From positions 1 to 37,630 of IMG/VR virus record IMGVR_UViG_3300043449_002015: DNA of 37,630 nt. One strand, 5' to 3'. A model generated the notes under the pieces. It worked only from the letters and a program-made list of their open reading frames with translations, made no database searches and was not told the DNA's origin. Positions 9,715-18,480 of this stretch are shown one piece after another. A program made the translations under genes and the position numbers. The DNA is from a virus. Every line of letters begins with the position of its first letter. Within the stretch, counting starts at the first letter, position 1.

Positions 9715-10860
9715 ATGGAACCCGTAACCGCTGGGATCCTAGCAGCTCAGGTTATAACCCCGTTAGTCGGTGGGTTTATCAATAGATACCACGCCGCCAA
9801 AGCTCAGGGAGCATCTGAGAGAATATTAAGAGAAATGGAACGGGAATGGGAAAGAATTAAACCCGTTAACTACCCCTATGACATACGTCAACCACCAGAG
9901 TTGCACTATGAGGCTCTTCAGGACCCAAAGTACGCACCAGCGTTAGAGCAAACTGCACAACTTATTCAGGAAAAAAACCCTGAGTTAATTAAAGATTCTG
10001 CCGACATGAGAATGGGTAGAGATGCTCAGCAGAATGCGTTGAGAAGATATCTACAGATAGCGTCATCAAAGGATGACCCAGAGTATGCGGCGGCAATAGA
10101 GAGAGCATCACGAAGAGCAGGTGCTGACGCACAGTCAAGGCAAGCTTCCCTGATGCAGAATTACCAACGGCGTGGCCTAGGTGGTAGCGGTCTAGAGTTG
10201 CAATCTCAGCTAGGAAGCCAAGCGTTAGCAAATGAGCAACAGGGTATGCAGAGCATGGAGGCTGCTGCGCAGGCGTATAAAAACAGGCTAGCAGCGCTTG
10301 CAAGTGGAGCAGAGCTTGGGGGTCGCATATATAACCAGGATATGACCCAGCAACAGATCAATATGAATGCGATTAACGCGTTTAACCAGAGAGCAGCACA
10401 GAACAGACAAAACTATGAGATGGATCGTCAAAATTTCCTGATCAACGAGAGAGACCGTCAGGATAGGATAGCAGGGGATGCATACAACAGGGCATACAAT
10501 GAGAGGGCTTACAAGGGTAACCTAGCTCTGACAAATGCAGATTTACGGCGCAGGTATGAGCAGGACCTAAAGGATAGAGCAGATACCCAGTATGGACAAA
10601 ACCTTGATTTGCTACGAGCAAGGTCAGGATTAGCAACCAATAGGGCAGACCGCGTATTAGGACGAGCACAGGATGAGATGGCCCGTCGTCAGGGTGTTTT
10701 CGATACTGTTGGGGCAGGATTAGGAGAGGCTAACAGATACAGGAGAAACTCTGCGAGAGATGCTCAGTATGAAGAGGATCGTAGGCGCCGCAGACACTTT
10801 GAGGACCAGTATGCAAGATCTCAGGGTTGGGCTTCATACCCAGAATCCGAGGAGGAATAG
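9715..10860 (+). CDS. Putative internal virion protein (gp14-like layout)
   Basis: 381 residues, with a GGGGG-type ribosome site upstream. The N-terminus has one hydrophobic segment (AGILAAQVITPLVGGFI, residues 5-21), followed by a long helical body rich in Gln, Asn, Arg and Ala (YNRAYNERAYKGNLAL, RRYEQDLKDRADTQY) and a basic/acidic tail. One N-terminal hydrophobic helix plus an Ala/Gln-rich body is the layout of the small outer-membrane-directed ejection proteins of podoviruses (T7 gp14 type), but sequence identity cannot be shown here. It lies in a run of four similar genes. Confidence 0.55.
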   Translation: MEPVTAGILAAQVITPLVGGFINRYHAAKAQGASERILREMEREWERIKPVNYPYDIRQPPELHYEALQDPKYAPALEQTAQLIQEKNPELIKDSADMRMGRDAQQNALRRYLQIASSKDDPEYAAAIERASRRAGADAQSRQASLMQNYQRRGLGGSGLELQSQLGSQALANEQQGMQSMEAAAQAYKNRLAALASGAELGGRIYNQDMTQQQINMNAINAFNQRAAQNRQNYEMDRQNFLINERDRQDRIAGDAYNRAYNERAYKGNLALTNADLRRRYEQDLKDRADTQYGQNLDLLRARSGLATNRADRVLGRAQDEMARRQGVFDTVGAGLGEANRYRRNSARDAQYEEDRRRRRHFEDQYARSQGWASYPESEEE

Positions 10861-10862
10861 GC

Positions 10863-12053
10863 ATGACACCCAATAGAAATTCCAGATTGGAAGCAATACG
10901 AAAGATGCTGGCAACCCCAGAGGGTGAGTTGGAGGAAACCGAGTACCTGCGTAGGTCGTTAGCAGAACCTGGGTTAGAACCTAGGGAACAACCACCCGTG
11001 AGTGATGCGTTTTTAGCTCAGCTGTCGAGGGGTTCAGCACAGATGGGCACCCTTGGTGGGAAAGCACCACAGACAACCTTACCAACGTATTTGAAGGAAG
11101 CACGGGCAGAAGAGCAGGAGTATGACAAAATCAGGTCAACCGAGGAGGCTGCACGCAGGAAACAACTTTTGCAGCGATATCAGGATTTACAGAAGAGAGG
11201 ACAGGAAAGACAGAAGGCATTACTAGATGTTGAGGGAAAAGATTTAGAGCACCTGTCGACAGCAGAAAGAGACATTCAGCGTCAGGGTTTTGAAAGTGGA
11301 CAATTGGATAAGAGGTTGGGACAGGATAAAGCCCAGTTCGAAGCTAAGCTAGCATTTGATGCAGACATGCAGGACAGAAACCGCACATTCCAAGCTGGTC
11401 AGCAGGCAAAAAGGTTAGAAAACGCATTAGAAGCAGCTAAACAACGGGGGTCATCGGCAACCAAGATACCTCCTGCTGATATATTAAAATCAGAAATTTC
11501 ATTTGAAAGAGCCAAAAATGACGCATTATCCTCAATGGATAAGCTGAAGGAAATCTCAAATAAAGACCTACAAGGTAGATTAAAATCTGTATTAAGCCTA
11601 GATGACGCGACCAAGGAACAAATTACAATGCATAGCAGTGCGTTAGGTCAAGCCTTAGCAAAGATGGCAGAGCCAGGAAACCAAACCACAGAAGGCGAGG
11701 TGGCCAGGGTAACAAAATCTTTGGGCGAGCTTAAATTAGCGCAAACCCCTGAAAAGGCTGCTAACATTATTAAAAACATAGAAAATCTAACCCATCAAAT
11801 AGCCAAGAGCAGCAGGACGGCTACCCAGACTGTGTACGATAGGTACGGTATCAATTACGGGTCTAACATCGCAACGCCAAAGGAAACACAAACACCAAAA
11901 GAACCAACGTTATATAACCCAAATATTGAATTAAAGAAAAGCTCTCCTGGGAATAAAATAAAGCAAGTTCCAGATTCTGTAACTGGTAAGATGCATACAG
12001 TTGAATTTGATTCCAGTGGGCAACCTATTAAGGACTGGGGAGAGGTGAAATGA
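10863..12053 (+). CDS. Putative internal virion / ejection protein
   Basis: 396 residues from ATG 10863, chosen over an in-frame upstream start at 10827 because GAGGA lies just before it and because the upstream start would lie inside the preceding gene. Long coiled-coil regions rich in K/E/Q/R span residues about 85-210 (EEQEYDKIRSTEEAARRKQL) and 215-330. The last 60 residues are Pro/Lys/Ser-rich and probably extended. No catalytic motif seen. The stop overlaps the next start (ATGA), so production is coupled with the 810-residue protein downstream. Confidence 0.5.
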   Translation: MTPNRNSRLEAIRKMLATPEGELEETEYLRRSLAEPGLEPREQPPVSDAFLAQLSRGSAQMGTLGGKAPQTTLPTYLKEARAEEQEYDKIRSTEEAARRKQLLQRYQDLQKRGQERQKALLDVEGKDLEHLSTAERDIQRQGFESGQLDKRLGQDKAQFEAKLAFDADMQDRNRTFQAGQQAKRLENALEAAKQRGSSATKIPPADILKSEISFERAKNDALSSMDKLKEISNKDLQGRLKSVLSLDDATKEQITMHSSALGQALAKMAEPGNQTTEGEVARVTKSLGELKLAQTPEKAANIIKNIENLTHQIAKSSRTATQTVYDRYGINYGSNIATPKETQTPKEPTLYNPNIELKKSSPGNKIKQVPDSVTGKMHTVEFDSSGQPIKDWGEVK

Positions 12054-14482
12054 CCACCGATAGTCTAAAAAAAAGGTTTGGCACACTTACAGATGATGTC
12101 ATAGAAAAACAAGAATCAAAAACTATTACTAGCAATGACCTCAAGAAAAGGTTCGGTTCCCTGAAACCAGAAGATCAAGAACCTGACCTAGGTGACCTAT
12201 CAGCCAGTGGTGAAGCCATTAGAGAAAAGGTTGATGAACCAGGATTTATCGAGGGTTTGAAGGAAAGCGGGAAACGTCAGTTGAGCGACCCTATTGCCTA
12301 TGTAGCAGGAGCACAAAGGGGGCTGGATGCATGGACCGCAGGAGGCCTGAAACAGGCGGTAGCAGGGTTGAAAGCACTGAATCCTAAAACTACGTATGAA
12401 CAGGCTCTACGAGAGCAGCAACAGTTAGAGAAAGAGGATTTCGAGAACTACCCATTACTAACGTATCCGGCTTATGCCTATGGTACATTTACATCACCGT
12501 TAAACAAACTGAAGCTTGGTGGTGCACCAGGTATTTTGAAATCAGCCGCCGGGGCTGCTGCACAAACAGCTATTGAACGTACATTATCTGATGATATTAG
12601 AAAAGCAGACAAAAACATATTAGGAGGTGCTTGGCGCGGAGGCGCTGTGGGTGGAGCTTTAGGAGCTATACCTGCAGCCGCTGGCTTTGCAAAAACCATT
12701 GGAAAAGCCACCGCACGTACTCTGACCAGGTCTAACCCTCAGGCGATAGAGGATTACCTACAATTAACCAAGGAAGCTCGCAAATCCATTGGTAAAGGCG
12801 AGATTGAACCTACCCATAAGCTAGCGCAGCAGTGGGAAGACCAGATGCGTGAGAAGGAATTAAGGCTTACGCAGAGAGAACCAGAGCTTGCGGCCGTAGC
12901 AGCCAGGGACACCAGAAAGACTAGTTCAAAGGATGTCCTGGGAGACCTGGAGCAAGAACGGTCAGAGTTTCTTGCATCACGTCAGGGCGTATTAAATGAC
13001 GAGGACAATAAGTACCTAGGTTACCTAGATAAGCAGATAGAGGCGTTTGAAGCACCTGAGCACCTGAGATATGGGGAACTATTAGACAAGGTTAACCCTG
13101 AGCAGGTTATTAAATATAAAGAAAACCCTAAATATTTCACAGAAGCTCCTACATTTAATCAGATTGCACAAAATATTCTAGAAGACCTAGGAGGAGTTAG
13201 GGATAAGGTTACAGGTAGCTCACAGTTTAGCAAGAGCATACTCAAAAGAGATAAGGTACAGATCCCAAAAGAGGAAATAGAAAGGGTTCTGAATTCTGCT
13301 AAGAAGAAATCAAGGGGATTAACTGAGGGGTCAGAAATAGCTATTTCTGCTATTGAGGACACGCTTAGAAGAGTTAGGGAATCCAGAGGTAAAACTGTAT
13401 CAGGGTTAAAGCTTAAGGAGCTAATACAGGAAACCCAGCAAAAGGCAAACATGGGTCAACCTATGACCAAGTGGCAGGGAACACCTGAGAAGACAAAGAC
13501 ACGACTACAGGGTGAACTAAACGAGATCCTAAAAACAGGGAGCCCAGCATACGCAGAATCCATGGTGCCAACGGCCGAAGAAACTAAATTCTTTAGCAGG
13601 TTTTCCAAAGATAAGGTGATACCAGAGGACGAGCAGGCGCTAACTAATTTCTTGTCCTCCATGGCGCGAGAAAAAACAGGTGGTACACGTCAGGCGAAAC
13701 AGTTTATAGGGGAACTAGAGGGACGACAACTGGGTGAAAGAACTGGTAGGTCCCACCTGCCAGCTGTCGAACAAGCTGAGTCTGCTAGACGGTTTGCAAA
13801 CGAGCTGGAAAAAGCAGGGTACACTAGAGACGAGGTTGATAGAATCCTGCGAGAGGCGAATACTCCCACATATTCTGACCTTGACGCATCCAGGATTTTC
13901 CAGATGCTACCCGAGGCAGAGAAACATGGGATAGGAGATATACTAGAAAAACGTATAGCATCTCCTGAGTACGTAGCTAAACGAGGGGAGTTTACCCGTA
14001 CTCAACGTGCCCTAGATGAACAGAAAAACGTTGCTCCTACCGCTGCAAGCCTGGAAACCATAGGTAAAGGTATGTATGCACCTAGTAAATCAGAGGGCAC
14101 CAGAGGGCTAGACAAGCTAGTGCAATTTGATGCCGCAAACGCCACTGACTGGGCAAAGCAACTACAAATGTCAGCTCTAGCAAGTCATTTCAAGGGTGAA
14201 GGGACAGCAGGTAGCAGGACGGTCCAGACATTCGGAAACTTTGTGCAAGACCCATCGTTTAAGCAAATGGCGGTTGCAATTGGATCACTCACAGATATTT
14301 TTGGTAAAGAAGCAGTGAGACGCGGCCTAAACATAGTCGCTGACATTGAACAAGCCATGGCCAGCGGTAGAACCAAACAGGCTCTAGACATGATCAGAAA
14401 ACTACCTAGAGAATCAGTAGCAAGAGAACTGGTAAACAACTTTTTCCCACCTAGGATAGCAGAGGTTAAAAATGACATGTAA
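12050..14482 (+). CDS. Large internal virion / DNA-ejection protein
   Basis: 810 residues, the largest of the ejection-type set. The first 60 residues hold two copies of a short motif (SLKKRFGTL at 4-12 and DLKKRFGSL at 30-38). A Gly/Ala-rich hydrophobic stretch (residues about 185-225, GGAWRGGAVGGALGAIPAAAG) could insert into a membrane. The remainder is charged and helical. I looked for a lytic transglycosylase or peptidase motif, as found in T7 gp16, and saw none. It probably enters the host with the DNA as part of the trans-envelope channel. Confidence 0.55.
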   Translation: MTTDSLKKRFGTLTDDVIEKQESKTITSNDLKKRFGSLKPEDQEPDLGDLSASGEAIREKVDEPGFIEGLKESGKRQLSDPIAYVAGAQRGLDAWTAGGLKQAVAGLKALNPKTTYEQALREQQQLEKEDFENYPLLTYPAYAYGTFTSPLNKLKLGGAPGILKSAAGAAAQTAIERTLSDDIRKADKNILGGAWRGGAVGGALGAIPAAAGFAKTIGKATARTLTRSNPQAIEDYLQLTKEARKSIGKGEIEPTHKLAQQWEDQMREKELRLTQREPELAAVAARDTRKTSSKDVLGDLEQERSEFLASRQGVLNDEDNKYLGYLDKQIEAFEAPEHLRYGELLDKVNPEQVIKYKENPKYFTEAPTFNQIAQNILEDLGGVRDKVTGSSQFSKSILKRDKVQIPKEEIERVLNSAKKKSRGLTEGSEIAISAIEDTLRRVRESRGKTVSGLKLKELIQETQQKANMGQPMTKWQGTPEKTKTRLQGELNEILKTGSPAYAESMVPTAEETKFFSRFSKDKVIPEDEQALTNFLSSMAREKTGGTRQAKQFIGELEGRQLGERTGRSHLPAVEQAESARRFANELEKAGYTRDEVDRILREANTPTYSDLDASRIFQMLPEAEKHGIGDILEKRIASPEYVAKRGEFTRTQRALDEQKNVAPTAASLETIGKGMYAPSKSEGTRGLDKLVQFDAANATDWAKQLQMSALASHFKGEGTAGSRTVQTFGNFVQDPSFKQMAVAIGSLTDIFGKEAVRRGLNIVADIEQAMASGRTKQALDMIRKLPRESVARELVNNFFPPRIAEVKNDM

Positions 14483-14825
14483 CACAAAAGAGGTAATATT
14501 TTCGGGTACAATGAACCAGTTTAACGGGGTATTCCAGGCTATTGATATCGGAAGCAATACCAACGTGAGTATACAGTTTACCCTGAGTGGTGCCGCGGGA
14601 CTGACGGTTTCCAACATGGAGTTATCCAATGACAAAGTGGGTTGGATTGTAGCTGCAAATCAACCAACTCCGATTACTGGTGCTGCTCCTGCCACTGTTT
14701 ACGTAGAGGCCCCAAGATTGCCAGCAGGGGCGACTATACCGGGGGTTTTAAGCAGGTATGTTAGATTTACTCTTGCAAATGCAGTATTAACCGACACTAT
14801 GACCGTAACGGTTGTGGCTAAATAA
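14472..14825 (+). CDS. Small beta-rich virion protein (unknown)
   Basis: 117 residues; ATG 14472 overlaps the end of the previous gene, with AGAGG five bases upstream. Composition is Val/Thr/Ala/Asn-rich with alternating hydrophobic positions (FQAIDIGSNTNVSIQFTLSG, YVRFTLANAVLTDTMTVTVVAK), indicating an all-beta sandwich. No Cys pairs or enzyme motif. Position between ejection proteins and lysis genes fits a decoration or tail-accessory protein. Family not recognised. Confidence 0.55.
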   Translation: MTCNTKEVIFSGTMNQFNGVFQAIDIGSNTNVSIQFTLSGAAGLTVSNMELSNDKVGWIVAANQPTPITGAAPATVYVEAPRLPAGATIPGVLSRYVRFTLANAVLTDTMTVTVVAK

Positions 14826-14835
14826 AGGATAAAAC

Positions 14836-15108
14836 ATGGATATGCAAAAACTAGGCGCACAAAAGAGCAAAGAGGTCCTACAAGACGTTGGTAACATTGC
14901 AGCTTTGCTAACTCACCTCATCAAACATGGTATGGACGGGCAGGCTTTCTTTAAGCTTACAGGTCTGGTTTCTCATGTTTTGGAACTAATGCAAGATGCC
15001 CCTGCTGCATGGCCAGAACTTAAGGACTTAGACCAAGCAGAAGCTGCAGAGCTTGGAGCTGAGGCGTATAAAGCTGCTAAGATGATTTATGACGCAATCA
15101 AACAATAG
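14836..15108 (+). CDS. Small helical protein of unknown function
   Basis: 90 residues with AGGATAAAAC ahead of the ATG. Predicted all-helical: an N-terminal helix (KEVLQDVGNIAALLTHLIKHG), a second (AFFKLTGLVSHVLELMQDAP) and a third Ala/Glu-rich helix (DQAEAAELGAEAYKAAKMIYDAIK). No membrane segment long enough for a typical holin. It lies directly before the putative lysis genes. A tight GCGGC-CA-GCCGC inverted repeat follows at 15108-15119. Confidence 0.5.
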   Translation: MDMQKLGAQKSKEVLQDVGNIAALLTHLIKHGMDGQAFFKLTGLVSHVLELMQDAPAAWPELKDLDQAEAAELGAEAYKAAKMIYDAIKQ

Positions 15109-15134
15109 CGGCCAGCCGCCTTAAAGGGGGAAGT

Positions 15135-15416
15135 ATGCAAAATCAAGAAGAGGTTAAAAAGAGTTTCTCAGGGGGTTCTGAGTGGCTACCTCTCATATTC
15201 AGACTGGTTGAATGGATTATCGGTTTAATTGAAAAAATCAGAGAAAAACGAGAGGAAAAGCGTGCAAAAAAAGAAAAAGAAAAAGGCTCCGCGGGAGGCC
15301 CCAATACTGCAGGTGAGTCACCAATCGATGAAGCAGAACAAAAAGAAGACGAAGCCATTGAAGAAAAACTCAAACGATTGGCAGATGCAGCAAAAAAACT
15401 TAAGGAAAGAAAGTGA
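15135..15416 (+). CDS. Possible holin-like or lysis accessory protein
   Basis: 93 residues with a strong AAGGGGG ribosome site. Residues 17-34 (WLPLIFRLVEWIIGLIEK) form one hydrophobic/amphipathic helix; the remainder is extremely charged (KIREKREEKRAKKEKEKG, then a Glu/Lys-rich tail). One short helix plus a charged tail, and a 4-base overlap (GTGA) with the endolysin gene, suggest a holin or pinholin. The Arg and Glu inside the helix make it a weak transmembrane segment, so this is only a candidate. Confidence 0.4.
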   Translation: MQNQEEVKKSFSGGSEWLPLIFRLVEWIIGLIEKIREKREEKRAKKEKEKGSAGGPNTAGESPIDEAEQKEDEAIEEKLKRLADAAKKLKERK

Positions 15417-15826
15417 ATAGCGTAAAAACTCGCGTGCTACGCGTTCCTGGCGGCCTAGTTAAGGTTAGCAAGTACTTCACGGCACTTGAAATGCGATGCA
15501 GATGCAACCGCGTCGAGTGTGACGCTACGCCAATGCAGCAACCGTTTCTAGATAAACTGGATCATATGCGCGAGTTATATGGTAGAGCATTAAAGCCAAC
15601 CAGCGCCGCGAGGTGTCACTATTGGAATAAGATAATAGGTGGAGCAGATAAAAGCCAACACTTAGAGTCTAACGCCTGTGATTTTTACTTCCTGTCGTCG
15701 AAGGATTTGCAGGAGGCAGTTAAGGCAGCAGAAAAATCAGGAATGACAGGAATCGGCGTTGGCAAGAGAATGATACACGTGGATAACAGAGAGGGGCCAG
15801 CCCGCTGGACTTACCCCAACTATTAA
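15413..15826 (+). CDS. Endolysin, M15-family peptidoglycan endopeptidase
   Basis: 137 residues from a GTG start overlapping the previous stop. It carries the peptidase M15 (M15_3 type) zinc site: S81-x-H83...D90 (SQHLESNACD) and H122-x-D124 (MIHVD). The usual SxHxxGxAxD has Ser in place of the Gly. N-terminal residues (KYFTALEMRCRC) match the 'F..dE..C' opening of the family. It would cut peptide cross-links in the cell wall at lysis. There is no wall-binding domain or signal peptide, consistent with a Gram-negative host and holin-dependent release. Confidence 0.85.
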   Translation: MNSVKTRVLRVPGGLVKVSKYFTALEMRCRCNRVECDATPMQQPFLDKLDHMRELYGRALKPTSAARCHYWNKIIGGADKSQHLESNACDFYFLSSKDLQEAVKAAEKSGMTGIGVGKRMIHVDNREGPARWTYPNY

Positions 15827-15830
15827 TTAA

Positions 15831-16028
15831 CTATTTTATTAAACCACGGAGAACACCAGATGACAGCATTCGTTTAGGTGATGCGTCTATTGCTTTCTGG
15901 TGAGCTAGTTGCTGTATTAGCTTTGCATTATTTATAAATGCAGCCTGTTCGATTTTCATGTTTTTCAAGTTTCTCTTAAGTGCCATCTCAAAGTTGATGT
16001 CTTCAATGATTTTCTTAACTGTTTTCAT
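15831..16028 (-). CDS. Small helical protein of unknown function
   Basis: 65 residues at the end of the leftward recombination operon, with AAGGG seven bases before its ATG. Nearly all helical and basic (KTVKKIIEDINFEMALKRNL, AAFINNAKLIQQLAHQKA). It converges on the endolysin gene with only four bases between stops; no GC-rich terminator hairpin is visible there. Function not recognised. Confidence 0.5.
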   Translation of the reverse strand: MKTVKKIIEDINFEMALKRNLKNMKIEQAAFINNAKLIQQLAHQKAIDASPKRMLSSGVLRGLIK

Positions 16029-16052
16029 CTATATTCCCTTTATGCAAATTAA

Positions 16053-16397
16053 TTAGAAACCTATATCGTCTTCACTGCTTTGAGTGGTTGAAGCGCTGTC
16101 CCCGTTAAACTTAACCACTTTGTTTGCTGCTACGTAGGAGAATGTGCGATCTTGACCAGCCTTGTCCTTGTATTTCCTGGTCTCAAACTTACCCTCTACG
16201 ATAAGCACGTCGTTTTCATAAACCCCGTTCATTGCTTCAGCAGATTTACCGAATCCCTGGATATGTATCCACTGACCGTTTTTATCTGTAGGGTCCTTAG
16301 CCTCAAGGATGCACTTACCAAATAAGGTTCCCTTGTCAGTAGTTTTAACCTCTGGATGTTTCTTCACTGATCCCATTACAAACACTTTGTTTATCAC
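16053..16397 (-). CDS. ssb: Single-stranded DNA-binding protein (SSB-like OB fold)
   Basis: 114 residues from a GTG start at 16397. This start is preferred over an ATG 51 bases upstream because AAGAGG lies 6 bases before it and because the protein then begins MINKVFVMGSVKKHPEV, the usual first beta strand of phage/bacterial SSBs. Core OB-fold strands are visible (FGKCILEA, QWIHIQGFGKSAEAM, YENDVLIVEGKFETR, YKDKAGQDRTFSYVAANKV). The C-terminus ends DDIGF, an acidic-plus-Phe tip as in SSB tails that recruit partners. The gene overlaps the 3' end of recT by 53 bp in another frame. Confidence 0.8.
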   Translation of the reverse strand: MINKVFVMGSVKKHPEVKTTDKGTLFGKCILEAKDPTDKNGQWIHIQGFGKSAEAMNGVYENDVLIVEGKFETRKYKDKAGQDRTFSYVAANKVVKFNGDSASTTQSSEDDIGF

Positions 16398-17247
16398 TTT
16401 TAACCTCTTCTTTAACTTCTGCAACAATAGTATCAACATTTTCACCATTAGTCAACACTGGCAGCGTCGAGGTTGGAGCAAATGGCAGGTTAAGAGAAAA
16501 ATCTAGGTCATCCTCAAGTTTCACAGTTTCAACCACATTATCAAGATCTTTGGAGTTTTTACCCTTCATAGCAATGGAGACCTTGTCACATAGATAAGAC
16601 AAGTTCATTTCTGATAACTTCTTTGCAAGAGCAGCCTTGTGCTTGATGTTGTTGGGGTCATAGCCACCAGCGTTTTTTTGTTCTATGGCTATAGGCTCAA
16701 CAGCAGAAGATGAGACTTTAATCGATTCCATTCTATCCTCAATATTAACGGGTTGCATTGGGTCAATTTCGTCTGGTGTGTAACCAATCATAATTATGTC
16801 TGGTGCTACCGATCTTGCTGCCTCAGAAGTGCAACGGGAACGACACATAGCCCTTGGGTATTTTCTCCAGCTGTCGTTACTTGATAAGCCAGCCCTCTTG
16901 GCATCTTCCATATCAAACTTAATGATCTGCTTTTCCCTACCGGGTCTGCGAACCTCCATTGTGCAACCTTCATCGGTAAGACGTAGAAAGTTGATCTCGA
17001 TGCCTGCTTTATACATCATGGCAAGCATGAGACTAGCCGACATTGTTGGGGTACCCTGAATGATCTTGATCTCAGCAAGGGAAAGCATTGGAGGGAGGCC
17101 CATTTCGTGACCCTTAAGCATAACAGCTAAGGCCTGCTCAGCAGTCTTAATGCTCTTGGGTGCAAATCCTGACGCAACGATAACGTTTGCCTGTTCTTTT
17201 AGGACTGTCCATACAGTGGGATTCAAAAGAGCTGGTAGAGTAGACAT
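16345..17247 (-). CDS. recT: RecT-family single-strand annealing protein
   Basis: 300 residues. It shows the family's conserved order: A-x-x-x-M-L-K-G-H-E-M-G-L-P-P-M near residues 41-56, EIKIIQGTPTMSASLM (62-77), FDMEDAKRAGL, W-R-K-Y-P-R-A-M-C-R-S-R (130s) and GYTPDEIDP. RecT proteins pair complementary strands in phage recombination and replication-end repair. GAGAGG precedes ATG, and the ATG overlaps the stop of the upstream Gp157-like gene. No exonuclease (RecE or YqaJ type) is seen next to it; the ERCC4-type nuclease at 30287 is the nearest nuclease candidate. Confidence 0.88.
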   Translation of the reverse strand: MSTLPALLNPTVWTVLKEQANVIVASGFAPKSIKTAEQALAVMLKGHEMGLPPMLSLAEIKIIQGTPTMSASLMLAMMYKAGIEINFLRLTDEGCTMEVRRPGREKQIIKFDMEDAKRAGLSSNDSWRKYPRAMCRSRCTSEAARSVAPDIIMIGYTPDEIDPMQPVNIEDRMESIKVSSSAVEPIAIEQKNAGGYDPNNIKHKAALAKKLSEMNLSYLCDKVSIAMKGKNSKDLDNVVETVKLEDDLDFSLNLPFAPTSTLPVLTNGENVDTIVAEVKEEVKSDKQSVCNGISEETSRG

Positions 17248-17822
17248 TATAAACCTCTCACGTATGTGTTTTCAGATAGAAACGCCAAACCTTCTAGAAT
17301 CATTCCGTCTTCAAGGTCTTTACGGATTTTGTCAGTATCTAGATAGTAGAATGTGTTATTTTCGACATAGGAACCGTACCCAATTTTGTACAATCTATGT
17401 GATTCCTCAAGTGACAAAACATTTTTGAATTTCTGCTCACCTGTCGGAACCATAATTTCTAACTTTTTCTTACCTTGGCACAATGTAACCTTGTTCCCAA
17501 TACTGTCTCTTACACTGGCCTTTGGATTAGCAAGCAAAGCCTGTTTTGTGCTTTCTATTACGCTATCAGCTATTTTATCCATGCGTTGCAGGTGTTTTTT
17601 TATTTCACCCTGCATCTTCTTAAGCATCTCAACCTTAGATTCGATCTCACGAAGTAGATACTTCCTACGGTCTATGGAAGCAGTAGCTTGATCATCTGCC
17701 CACAGGTAATTTTTTCCTACGTATTCATCGATTTCCTGTCCTTCATCAAGCATTTCCATCATGACTTGGAGGTGATTTGCGGCCTCCATCAGGCTCATCT
17801 TAACTTTTGTTTCAACTAGCAT
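17247..17822 (-). CDS. Gp157-like coiled-coil protein
   Basis: 191 residues, first gene of the leftward operon, with GGAG before its ATG. A long coiled coil (residues about 40-95) is followed by a small beta region (DSIGNKVTLCQGKKKLEIMV) and a helical end. This arrangement resembles the siphovirus Gp157 family, which is often found beside SSB and RecT/ERF genes in phages. Biochemical role unclear; the location supports involvement in recombination. Family call is by architecture and context. Confidence 0.6.
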   Translation of the reverse strand: MLVETKVKMSLMEAANHLQVMMEMLDEGQEIDEYVGKNYLWADDQATASIDRRKYLLREIESKVEMLKKMQGEIKKHLQRMDKIADSVIESTKQALLANPKASVRDSIGNKVTLCQGKKKLEIMVPTGEQKFKNVLSLEESHRLYKIGYGSYVENNTFYYLDTDKIRKDLEDGMILEGLAFLSENTYVRGL

Positions 17823-17883
17823 TTGCTCTCCATGGGTTAACGTTGTATACTTTATTTATAAACAATTAACCAAGAGGTGTCAA
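17823..17883. promoter_or_regulatory. Divergent promoter/operator region between recT operon and XRE gene
   Basis: A 61-bp gap between divergent genes. Rightward promoter: TTGCTC (17823-17828), 17-bp spacer, TATACT (17846-17851). Leftward promoter on the other strand: TTGGTT, 18-bp spacer, TATACA. An inverted repeat GGTTAA (17835-17840) / TTAACC (17866-17871) with partly matching flanks spans both core promoters and is a good operator candidate for the XRE protein. The arrangement would let one repressor control both arms. Confidence 0.6.
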
Positions 17884-18117
17884 GTGTCAGAAAAAACTAA
17901 CAAAGCCAAAGAGATTTTCTCAATGAATCTAAGGGTGTACATGGCAATATTCAAGATCACTCAAAGGGAACTGGGTAAGAAATGCGGGTTGAGCAACGTC
18001 ACGATAAGCTATTACATATCAGGTAAAAAGAACCCTAATCTAGGAAGTGCCGCGAAAATCGCAGAAGCTCTAAATGTTTCCATAGAAGATCTATTTACTA
18101 AAAAAACCTATCACTGA
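17884..18117 (+). CDS. XRE-family (Cro/CI-like) DNA-binding regulator
   Basis: 77 residues from a GTG start with AGAGG nine bases upstream. Residues 13-70 form a classic HTH_3: TQRELGKKCGLSNVTISYYISGKKNPNLGSAAKIAEALNV. There is no oligomerisation or cleavage domain, so it is Cro-sized rather than CI-sized. It is transcribed divergently from the recombination operon over a short region with an inverted repeat, so it probably represses one or both promoters there. It heads the primase operon. Confidence 0.85.
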   Translation: MSEKTNKAKEIFSMNLRVYMAIFKITQRELGKKCGLSNVTISYYISGKKNPNLGSAAKIAEALNVSIEDLFTKKTYH

Positions 18118-18127
18118 CGAGGGGTTT

Positions 18128-18472
18128 ATGAAATTGGTGGTGAATAAAAATCAGTTCCAGCACAACCTTGACAAAGAAAGACAGGAAAGAATAGATAACA
18201 ACATACAGGAGGAACTGAATAAATTAGTGGAGAAACTCCTAGGGGTATTGGATGACCACCAGCAAGCTATAGAAGAATGTACGAATGACGATATTATGAA
18301 CGCGATTTCTTACCTATTGGGTATTTGGACCGCAAAGGCATACACCGAGGAAGCGATGAGGACCGTTGTTTCCCCTCGTACGTGCCTATGGTCCGTACTA
18401 CGTATGGTAGATTTTCAGGTTTCAACTGTCCTGTCGGACACAATAGGGTATAACCCGTTAACAGATTTGTAG
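18128..18472 (+). CDS. Unknown early protein
   Basis: 114 residues with GAGGGG before ATG. Predicted helical throughout; the N-terminal half is charged (KERQERIDNNIQEELNKL), the C-terminal half more hydrophobic (AISYLLGIWTAKAYTEEAMR). No recognised motif. It lies between the XRE regulator and the primase with short gaps, so it is part of the early replication operon. Confidence 0.5.
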   Translation: MKLVVNKNQFQHNLDKERQERIDNNIQEELNKLVEKLLGVLDDHQQAIEECTNDDIMNAISYLLGIWTAKAYTEEAMRTVVSPRTCLWSVLRMVDFQVSTVLSDTIGYNPLTDL

Positions 18473-18480
18473 GATTGAAT

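Noticed and set aside
14185-14511. 108-codon - strand frame opposite the ejection protein
   Set aside because: Antisense shadow of a clear coding gene, with no ribosome site; same holds for other long antisense frames in the late arm.
16398-16448. Upstream ATG for SSB
   Set aside because: The extension has no OB-fold sequence and overlaps recT; the GTG at 16397 has a good ribosome site and the usual SSB start.
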